Shown piece after piece: positions 55,766-64,000 of a stretch of DNA of 64,000 nt. The stretch is from Cadophora sp. MPI-SDFR-AT-0126. Its lineage: Eukaryota; Ascomycota; Leotiomycetes; Helotiales; Ploettnerulaceae. The notes under the pieces are model-generated. The model made no database searches and had not been told where the DNA came from. It worked only from the letters and a program-made list of their open reading frames with translations. The stretch's first letter is position 1. The number at the start of each line of letters is the position of its first letter. Location of the stretch: assembly GCA_020747065.1 (NCBI GenBank), contig JAGMVK010000007.1, positions 1,240,001 through 1,304,000 of the forward strand. Direction: 5' to 3'. The position numbers and the translations under genes are program-made.

Positions 55766-58700
55766 ATGGCTTCTACAAATACTGATCATAGCGTCTCGTA
55801 TGGCAGAAGATTGATGCCTGTAGTTCTGGATGCTGTTGCAGCGAATGAACCATCTCGCGTCTTTGCTGCAATTCCTAAGTCAGCTAATATTAGCGACGGT
55901 TTTCGAGATGTCTCCTACTCCGAAATTGCCAATGCAACAAACAGAATGGCAAGATGGCTAAAAGAGACCTTTGGCAGTACACCAGAGAGAGATTTCGAAA
56001 CTCTAACTTACATCGGGGTCTCAGATCTTCGGTACTCAATCGCTCTATATGCAGCAATCAAGTGCGGCTATAAGCTACTTTTCCCGTCACCACGAAATCC
56101 TGTTGCGACGAATATATCTCTGATGGACCAGACTCAGTCATCGAAACTGCTGTACTGCCAGGAACTGGCCCCACTGATCCATGACATCACCTCCACGAGG
56201 CCAGACATCAGAGTCTCAGCTGTAGAAAGCCAAGGCGCTCTCCTTGCTGCTCCTCACGATCCATTTCCATATGCCAAGTCCTTTGGCGAGGCTGTCGATG
56301 ACCCCATTGTTGTCTTACATTCATCTGGATCAACAGGCATGCCAAAGCCAGTGGTGATGACGAATGGGACCCTTGCGGTGCAAGACAATGATCGAAACTT
56401 TCCAACGGTTGAGGGGAAGACGAATCATGATCTAAGCATCTGGGACTTCCATGGTGAAATCCAACGTACATACTCGCCATTTCCGCTTTTTCATTTGGGA
56501 GGCCTCCTCTACCAGATCATGTTGCCAATATATACGAACAGCATTCCAGTATACGGACCACCTCTTTCACCGCCTACTGCCTCTTTAGTTGCCGAAATTC
56601 TAGAGCGGCAAGAGATTAGTGTGAGTTGAAATCATGTTTTCTAATGGTATCATGAAGATGGGAGCTCGTGGGCTATGGACTCGAATTTACTTGTACTGAC
56701 CAATTTGGATCATTTAGGGATCTATAATGCCACCGTCCCTGGTGGAACAGCTTCTACATGAGCCTAAAGGTCTTGCTCACTTGAAAAAGCTGAGATTCCT
56801 ACTCTATGCAGGAGGACCGCTATCCGAGAGCGCAGGAAATGAAGTGAGCAAATATACAATGCTTGGCCAATTCTATGGTTCGACAGAGACCGGCAGTATC
56901 AAACAGCTCGCTCCCTTGCCAGGAGATTGGGCGTGGATACACTTTCACCCCGGTGTAAAGCTTCGTTTTGAGCCCTCTGCGGACGATGCGTACGAGCTAG
57001 TCCTTCTAATTGATGATACTACGAGAGACAGCATGGCTGTGAATCACAATTATCCTGGTCTGGCAGAATGGAGAACAAAGGACCTGTTCAGACGCCATCC
57101 TGTGAAACCTGACCTGTGGCGATTTCACGGAAGGAATGACGATATTGTGGTTCTCTCAAATGGAGAAAAGTTCTACCCAGTGCCGATGGAGACTACGCTT
57201 CTAGCACATCCGATGATTTCAGGAGCCCTCGTAACGGGGACCAGACGCTTTCAACCTGCACTCTTGGTCGAGCTCATTCCAGGTGCCCTAAATGATCCCC
57301 AGGCACTTACAAAAATTTGGCCTACTGTCGAAAACGCCAACACTGCCGCTCCAGGACAAGGACGAATCACAAAATCAAAGATTATCATAGCAAATCCAAA
57401 GAAGCCTTTTGTTCGGTCTGGGAAAGGGACCGTTATTCGAAGACTGACGGAAGCTTTATATAAAGAAGAAATCGACAGCATATATTCCAAGAAGCAAGAA
57501 CCAGGTAACCAGGCGGAAATAGTGCTGCAAGCTACAGGCGTCAAGCTAGATAACATCCGAAGCTTTGTTCGTCAGGTGGTCACCCGGAGCTTAGCAAGAT
57601 CCGATATTGGGGATGTAGATAACTTCTACAGTTATGGACTCGACTCCCTACAAACTATCGAAGCAGTCAAGCTGCTGAAGTCGGGGCTGGGTGGTCACCG
57701 AGACGCCTCCCAACTTTCTTGGATATCCCCTACGACATTTTACAGGCATCCGTCCATTGTTGAACTATCCGATGCTCTGGTACTGTTTCTCACGGAAGGT
57801 GCTGTACCAGGGGAGCAGCTACAGACAACAAAGATGTCAGAGATGTACAATGAAATGATCAAGGCTCTGCCAAAGTCACTGTCTCCAGCGACCACTTCGA
57901 TATCGCAGCAACTCTGTGTCGCCATCACTGGCACTACAGGATCTTTTGGTGCTGTGGCACTCTCTGAGGTTCTGCAGTCAGACTCTGTCTCTAGGGTGTT
58001 TTGTCTGAATCGGTCTGCGAAAGCCAAACAGAAGTGGCTTGCGAAACAGAAATCGCAAGACGGAGACACGATTAGGATCACTTTCCTCACAGTCGATATG
58101 GCACTGCCTAATCTAGGGCTGAGTAGCACCGACTTTCAAGACTTGAGCGCCAGTTGTGATTTGATACTGCACAATGCCTGGAAAGTGGATTTTAACCAGA
58201 CGGTAGCGTCATTCGAGGACAACATCAAGAGTGTGCTGAATTTTGTAGCCCTCAGTGCTGCTAGTCCCCGCAGGCCACGAATTGCTTTTATATCCTCTAT
58301 CAGCTCTGTCGGTCCATGGGTCCGTTCAGGTCTGGCATCACGCACTGTTCCCGAAGACTCGGTTTCAAGCTTCGACACGGCGCTTGACATGGGATACGCC
58401 GAATCGAAGAAAATCGCAGAGCGAATTCTAGATACCGCTGCAGCCTACTGTGAAGTGCCGGTCTCAGTTCTCCGCGTTGGGCAAATTTGCGGTTCCAGCA
58501 AACCTGGAGGTTCTCCCTGGTCCAGTCGTGAGGTCGTCCCCGGTATCATTCAAACGTCCAAATCCATCGGCCTAGTGCCCAATGACCTTCATCAAGTGGA
58601 CTGGATACCGATTGATACCCTCGCTTCAATAGTCCTAGAACTTTCTTTTCACGATCTTAAGTTTGGTCGTCTTGGGAAGCCTTCCTACCATAACATTGTC

Positions 58701-59003
58701 AATCCCCACAAGGTCTCTTGGTCGGAACTAGTGCCTTGCATCCAAGAATACTGTGGCCCAGGAGCGAAGAGCGTGTCTTTGATCGAATGGATCGAAGCAT
58801 TACGAATGCTTGACACTACAGATCCGAAAGAGCTGGAATCGAAGCCCGCTCTCAAAGTTATGCCTTTTTTCTCTTTGATTGCATCGAGGGGGCAGCAGGT
58901 ACATTTTGACACGGCAAGCAGCGAGAAGGCTAGCAGAAGTATGTCGGAGCTAAAGGCTATTGATGCAGAGCTAATCAAGATGTGGCTTCATGATTTGGCG
59001 TGA
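55766..59003 (+). CDS. NRPS-like A-T-R enzyme (carboxylic acid reductase type)
   Basis: Likely activates a carboxylic acid with ATP, loads it on phosphopantetheine and releases it by NAD(P)H reduction as an aldehyde (or alcohol). Exons 55766-56620 and 56718-59003 give 1046 residues. Adenylation domain: HSSGSTGMPKP (185-195), QFYGSTETG (336-344), a WRFHGRNDDIVVLSNGEKFY hinge region and the catalytic-type lysine in SGKGT (about 521). There is no condensation domain. The carrier motif FYSYGLDSLQTIE places the phosphopantetheine serine at about 595. The reductase domain (NAD_binding_4 type) has ITGTTGSFGAVAL (GxTGxxG, 690-696) and the Tyr845-X3-Lys849 pair in YAESKK. The A4 region reads YSPFPLFHLGG, without the FD aspartate that binds an amino group, so an aryl or other non-amino acid is more likely. 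Start by ATG context (CATTATGGCT). Confidence 0.92.
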
Positions 59004-59494
59004 TTAGTGACTAGATACTTCTTGGAAAACAGCCTCAGACTGTGTTGACAACTCCTGTTCTGGTACTCCAAGCTAAGCGAGCTCATAGCTTGGCTGCATT
59101 TTGGACTTACGGATGTGACGAAATTTAAAGGCTTGGGGGGTAGACACTTGTGAAAAGATCACTACATATAATCAAACGAGTCTTTCCAAACTTTCCCAGA
59201 CTTTCCACTCAACTTCTGCGGCTGTGCATGTCTTCTAAGTTGGTACATTATCAGGTGTCTGACCTTGGATTCCGATCACATGATATCAGCCTTTAGTTAA
59301 AGTTTAATTGTACCCACTCCTGCGACGCCCTTTCTTTCACGTACATCGTTGCTTACCCAAATATCGTCCGGATTGCTAAGTTCTTGGCAGGATGGACTTA
59401 TCTCACCTCATTTTCTAACAATCTCCCTTTCACATCTACATATCTCAACTTGGAAGGAAGTCGGTATCTCTAATACGACACGCCCGGGAACAAC
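59004..59494. promoter_or_regulatory. Intergenic region upstream of the cluster regulator
   Basis: About 490 bp between the reductase stop and the Zn2Cys6 regulator ATG. It contains a perfect inverted repeat CCAAGCTA-N10-TAGCTTGG at about 59069-59094, whose spacer holds the same AAGCGAGCTC core seen near 54.56 kb. Whether it is a regulatory site or a repeat remnant is not known. Confidence 0.5.
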
Positions 59495-60866
59495 ATGTCC
59501 GACCCTTCAACTCCGCACAGAGCGCCGCATCGCGCCTTTACTCGAACATACAGGAAACCCTACAAAAAGTCAACGAAGGTACCTTCCTCTACAGCCTACA
59601 TTGACATGACGTAAAGTCTCTGACAGTCCCAGGGCTGCTGCCAATGCAAAGCTCGCAAAATAAAGGTATGAGTGCCACGAAATATTAGAATGTAATTGCA
59701 TTTGCTAAAGCAATCAGTGCGATGAGACCTATCCTTGCTCGAATTGTCGGAGGAAATTTGTCGACGCGACTTGCTGCAAATATGCTTCTACTTCTCAGCT
59801 GAAGACAATTCCCTCGGTTTCTCCACAAGCACATCCCTCCAGTACAAATGGTGCCTCAAAATCACATCTCCATCGATCTTTATCCGTCACACCAGTCGGA
59901 GTGAGCTCATCGAATTTGTTGGAACTTCGCCTGATGCATCACTACACGAAAAGTGTTTTCAGTCGACCTCCCCGAGCCTCAGGATGTGCACTTTACCACT
60001 CACTTTGGGATTTCGAAATTCCGCAAGTGGCGTTCTCGAGTGAACTTGTCCTTAATGCTCTTCTTGGATTAACCTCATTGAATTTGTATTCCGTGAATCC
60101 AGACGATCAAACACTAGGTTCGTCAGCATGGACCTATTTCCAGAAAGCTGTCGTACTGCAGCGAAAGGCGCTCGATGCGATGGAACGACGAAATGCTGAG
60201 CCGATGATAATTGCAGCTATCCTGTTAGCACATTACAACTGGCTTGCTTGTTGTAGCGAGGAAAACCCCCACCCGAAAAAGCTGGAGGTAGAAACATACA
60301 ACATGTGCAAGGGTATACTGAATCTGGCTCAAGAGAGCGGCCCTTGTCTTGAGAAGTACAGTGCCATCCCCGAAGTTGTCGTTGAGATACCGCCCGGCTC
60401 ATCACTTGATCAGCATTTCATGGACCTGGCTGCTGAGGACATGGATGCCCTACTTAAGAGCCTTGAAAGCCGAAGCATTAGTCCAAAGGATAAGAATGCT
60501 TGCCGGAAATTTGCTGATGAAGTCATGCAAATATATAAGCTCATCGCTTCTGGCTCTAGGGATAATGCTGGTCTGGAGCAGAAGATTGTCACTGTTTTGC
60601 ATAGAGTGCCTGAATGCTTCGTTCGACTACTTGAGGCTAGTGATCCCACAGCATTGGTTCTCCTGGCTCGGAATATCATGTGTCTGGATCTCCTTGGTGA
60701 TTCTTCAGCGTGGTGGGTCCACGGCGCTGGCAGTGGCAAAGTTCCCCCGAAGGCAATAGATGGTATCTGCAAAACCGTACCGACTGAATTCAAGTGGGCG
60801 ATGGAATTTCCCTTGAGAGTCATCGCCGAGGAAGTCAAGATCACTCATGATTTTGGGAAGAATTGA
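59495..60866 (+). CDS. Zn2Cys6 transcription factor (Upc2/fungal_trans_2-like), probable cluster regulator
   Basis: A small binuclear-zinc regulator. Exons 59495-59578, 59633-59665 and 59718-60866 join in phase 0 to 421 residues; introns are 54 and 52 bp. The basic start (RAFTRTYRKPYKKSTK) leads into Cys30-X2-Cys33-X6-Cys40-X5-Cys46-X2-Cys49-X8-Cys58, GCCQCKARKIKCDETYP, close to the Upc2-like subgroup. The second intron cuts the zinc cluster between Lys39 and Cys40. The C-terminal part (LRLMHHYTKSVFSRPPRASG, ALLGLTSLNLYSV, YFQKAVVLQRKALDAM) is the helical domain of that subgroup. Its position between the reductase and the flavin oxidase argues for pathway-specific control. It converges with the oxidase gene; the stops are only 52 bp apart, so overlapping 3' UTRs are likely. 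Confidence 0.88.
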
Positions 60867-60917
60867 AATGATTCGGACAAAGACGACGATCACTCCTGAT
60901 TGAACCTCCATCTTGGT

Positions 60918-62363
60918 CTATATGTAATTCTTGAGCTGAGGGACCGCATATGAGAAGACATCCTTCGCATCATATTCCTTCTTCAACGCCAGAACATCCC
61001 GACAATTCGAACCATAAAGTCTCGACAGAGGTGCTGTGCCGGGTTTCAAGACAGGCCGGTCTAAGGAAATGTACGTTCCTGGCAGCAAATTATCGCTCTC
61101 AGTTTTTCCAAGGGCCGCCCAGGTGTCATTAGCCCAAGCTATTGCAGTTTCTCGGTTTTTGATGTCGAGTGCGTAGCCTAGAATCTCCAGCATAAAGTGC
61201 TCGTCTCGAGTGCCGAATACAGAGCTGGCATTAGGGGTTGCTGATGCCCCCTTCAGTTCGTGGACAACGAACATACAGCCAGGGTCCTCCGTCATCTTGA
61301 CCAAGCTATCAGCAATGACATCGGCTACTTCGTTCGTGATCTTTCGAAAATTGTGGGTATAGCCTTCTCCATGAACACTCTCAGGAACCAATGCGGCGTT
61401 TCCTTGCAGATATCCCGGAACAGTTGACACGGCAACGGTATTCATGACCACTGTTGCCAGAGCCTCGATTTTCTTCAGCCAGGCCTGACCAGCTTCAAGG
61501 TCTTCAGAGCTCCACATGAAAGCAACGCACATCGCTTTACCGTTGGGAGAATTGACAATCAGCTGTTGTACAACCAATTCTTTAGGCATGCCACTTGATG
61601 CAAGTTCCAGGTATCCAGCGTTGAATTTCTTGAAAGTGCTGTTGAGGTCTTGAGAGTCGAGAATCAACGTCCCCGTCAGAACCTGTCTAACATGTCAGTC
61701 TCTACACCCGTTCCTCCGTATGAAGAGAGAAGAGCTTGCATTCTTCAGCGGATAAACCTTGATCTCAAGCTCGACAATGACTCCAAAGAGACCTCCTCCG
61801 CCTCTCAGACCCTTCAACAACCGCTCGTCGGCAATAATCACATCTCCTTCCGAGTTAACAAGCCTCGCACCGACGATCTGATCAACACCCAGACCCCACT
61901 GCCGGGATAGTGGCCCGTATCCTCCATAAGTCGACCATCCCACATATCCAACGGAGCCCACAGCTCCAGTAGGTGTCACCAGTCCCTCCTCGTCCAATGC
62001 TGTTGCAAGATCAAATTGCAGGATGCCTCCTCCGATCTTTGCCGTCTTCTTATCTCTTGAGACGTTGACGTATGAAATATCCCTCATGTCGATAGCCAAG
62101 GCATCTTGGGCGAATGCTGCTCCAGAGAGATTGTGGCCACCTGTACGGATTGTAAATTTGATGGCGTTGGAGACGGCAAATTTGACGAGGAGAGAGACAT
62201 CAGCTGCCGATTTGGGACGTGTAATTGCTAGTGGAATGGCTTCCTGATCGCGGGCGAATATTTTTCTAAGGGATGTGTAATCGGGAGAGGAAGGTGTTAC
62301 ATACGTGATGTGCGGATGCTTCGCGAACAAGCTCTCAAGGGCAGCCAGGTTTGCGTCTGCCAT
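60918..62363 (-). CDS. FAD-linked oxidoreductase (VAO/berberine-bridge-enzyme-like)
   Basis: An oxidase of the PCMH/BBE type. Exons 62363-61740 and 61682-60918 give 462 residues. The joining intron is GC-AG (donor AAT|GCAAGC, acceptor ACAG, 57 bp, with an ACTGAC branch site); splicing restores VYPLKN-VLTGTLILDSQD. FAD-binding features: ITRPKSAADVSLLVKFA, IRTGGHNLSG with the histidine (about 77) that would carry covalent FAD, and TPTGAVGSVGYVGW. The cysteine used for the second covalent bond in bicovalent BBEs is absent, so attachment is probably single. The C-terminus ends YGSNCRDVLALKKEYD-type, then VFSYAVPQLKNYI, matching the BBE tail. An in-frame ATG at 62498 would add 45 residues with a hydrophobic stretch (IICALLIILLSL), possibly a signal anchor. 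It is probably a tailoring oxidase of the cluster. Confidence 0.9.
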
Positions 62364-63065
62364 GTTTGATAATGATAGTAGAATGATCAAGAGAGCACAA
62401 ATGATGTGGAAATAAAACCTTCTGGGTGTGGCTTGTATGGTCTTTATACCAAAGACATGCACCTCAGCTCGATGGCCCTCGGCGTCTGCCCCAGGCATTA
62501 TTCGATCGTTATGTGATTGGAATTACGCATGAAGAAATACTATTGCTTGTGCAAGCCTAGCTCTTACACCTTCTACATGTCAGCAGAGACTAAATGAGAC
62601 AGTGTTACTGTATTGTACACGAAATTTCCGCAGAACGAGCATCTCCTTGCAGATGTGTTGAAGGCGTTCCCCGAAGGCGAACGCGAAGCGAGACTATTGG
62701 CTCAAGATGCGAGAGCCAAGACTCTTCAGGTTAAGCGGTAGGTATTCGGTGAAGCTGTATATGGAAGTGCAAGTGCTGACATACGTACAATGGTCCGAGT
62801 ACTGGAAATTTGTTGGAGGTTTGCAGTGTAGCCAAAGTCGAGTGGGAGCCGCTGGAATTTTTCGCGATAGGAAAGCCTTGCGAGGTCACCCGCTTTCAGC
62901 ATCTTCTCCGTACCATCAGTGACGTACACTGTTGGTCATTGTGTTCCCGTAATTCGCATGGATGGAGGAACGATGGGAGCCGACTTTACTTTTCAGCTTC
63001 TAAGCTTATGATTACATGATCGATGGATTGCTACATGTTCGCCTAGAACTAGACAAAAGATGCAC
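62364..63065. other. Intergenic region
   Basis: About 700 bp between the oxidase start and the end of the cupin gene, both on the minus strand. It holds the oxidase promoter. Short frames (62707-62922 plus) are unsupported. A GCGTTC/GAACGC inverted repeat lies at about 62663-62683. Confidence 0.45.
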
Positions 63066-63679
63066 TCAATACTTTCCACTGAGTTTCACCAAACCAGCAG
63101 CCTCATTCTCCTTTTTGCTCTTCTGACTCCATTCTGGAGCCTCATCAATTCCTTCATCCTCTTCCTTGTCGCCTTGCTCCTTCGTGTGGTGCACCGTGGT
63201 GGCATTATGCTCAGCAGGCGAGTAAATGGTGTACAAGATCTTTAAATCCACATTAGCCCACTAAATATCCAAGACCGCTTTGGGATAACAAAAGGCTTAC
63301 TAGAGGCGAATCCCCAGTATTGATAAACTGGTGCTGCGTTCCAGCAGGTACCACCATTAGGTCTCCAGCTTCCACATCTTGATCCTTCCCGTTGATCGTG
63401 GCTTTCCCCTTGCCAGATGTGAAAGTCAGGGCTTGGTCAACGGTATGAACTTCGTCTCCTATGTCTCCTCCCACAGGCACAGTCATCAAAACTACTTGAG
63501 AGTAGAGTCCTGTGAACAGCACCTTGCGGAATTCTCCAGACGACGCTGGCAACTTAGAGGTCATCTTGGGAAAGTAAACCACTGATGTATGGGTCAGTGC
63601 TACTGCTGAACTAACTCAAGGAAGATGCATCCTCACTCTCATGAGCCGGTGGGCTCGAATTTGGCTTCTGAGATGCCAT
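63066..63679 (-). CDS. Cupin-domain protein
   Basis: A small single-domain cupin of 165 residues from exons 63679-63637, 63581-63301 and 63239-63066; introns are 55 and 61 bp and all joins are in phase. The first exon encodes MASQKPNSSPPAHE and splices onto MVYFPKMTSKLPASSGEFRK. Cupin motif 1 is GGDIGDEVHTVDQAL, with Asp and one His visible; the second histidine of the classic motif is not present. Motif 2 is AGDLMVVPAGTQHQFINTG. The ends are charged (Lys/Glu-rich C-terminus, TKEQGDKEEDEG). Relatives are often annotated as mannose-6-phosphate-isomerase-like cupins and are also seen in stress and metabolite loci. In this position it may be an isomerase, cyclase or oxygenase of the cluster, or an unrelated neighbour. 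Confidence 0.85.
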
Positions 63680-64000
63680 AGTGCGAGTTTGTAAATGGTG
63701 GGATGCAAATAGAGGGGTTTTGGTTGATATGCGGACACTGCTAGGCAGAGAAAGAGTCCTTAAAGTTTTTGGCACGAACATAAAGTGTGAAGAGCAAAAA
63801 TACTTCTCTCGATAGAAAAGACCAAGATTACAACATAGGAAAGAACTATTCTCATGAACAGCTGAGGTTGAATCGATTGGTGATGTCATGACATCCCTGG
63901 TCCGCCTCGGGATCCAACGAGAGATGTCATAGAAACACCCTGGAGAAACTCTAGGTCGATCCTGAACTATATTGAACTATCAATAAGTTATTGACTGCAG
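63680..64000. other. Promoter region of the cupin gene and window end
   Basis: The last 320 bp hold the cupin promoter. The minus frame is open back to 63889, but the start at 63679 fits the protein better. Nothing else is seen before the edge. Confidence 0.4.

Noticed and set aside
1..64000. Transposons, RIP-mutated repeats, CRISPR arrays, bacterial-type operons or viral insertions
   Set aside because: No transposase, reverse transcriptase, long terminal repeat, spaced direct-repeat array or viral gene was recognised on either strand.

Overview
The window is nuclear DNA of a filamentous ascomycete (Pezizomycotina). A Leotiomycetes-like species is my best guess, from overall resemblance only. 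The basis is fungal gene families (FacB/ACU-15-type regulator, PMP3, An-Nup85-type nucleoporin, Mgs1, Pgc1-like lipase, NRPS-like A-T-R reductase), mostly short GT-AG introns of about 44-130 bp, and compact genes on both strands without operons. All exon borders were inferred by hand from reading frames, splice sites and family conservation; most models close exactly in frame.

Layout. 1-940: 5' part of an amino acid permease that runs off the left edge. 940-4280: gene-poor, with a microsatellite cluster. 4.3-9.0 kb: GPI11/PIG-F, translin and the DNA glycosylase NTH1, all on the minus strand. 9.8-19.9 kb, plus strand: a polyamine-oxidase-like flavoprotein, a Pgc1-like phosphodiesterase, an unknown Cys/His-headed protein and a SET-domain protein, separated by long empty spacers. 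22.3-25.1 kb: the acetate regulator FacB/ACU-15. 25.9-34.4 kb: a small mitochondrial-type protein, an OBG-family GTPase with a 10-nt microexon, PMP3, ribosomal protein L22 and a Ymc-type mitochondrial carrier with a GC-AG intron. 36.0-39.2 kb: a large dynamin/SLIP-GC-like GTPase. 40.6-51.2 kb: a GT8 glycosyltransferase, Nup85 and gamma-tubulin (divergent pair), two small hydrophilic proteins, and Mgs1.

51.9-63.7 kb looks like a compact secondary-metabolite gene cluster: cytochrome P450, NRPS-like A-T-R carboxylate reductase, Zn2Cys6 regulator, VAO/BBE-type FAD oxidase and a cupin protein. A tRNA-Lys(CUU) gene sits between the P450 and the reductase. The likely logic is activation and reduction of a carboxylic acid to an aldehyde or alcohol, then tailoring by the P450, flavin oxidase and perhaps the cupin, under the local regulator. 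The product cannot be read from the sequence. This cluster and the SLIP-GC-like GTPase are the two most interesting items. I saw no intact transposon, CRISPR array or virus.
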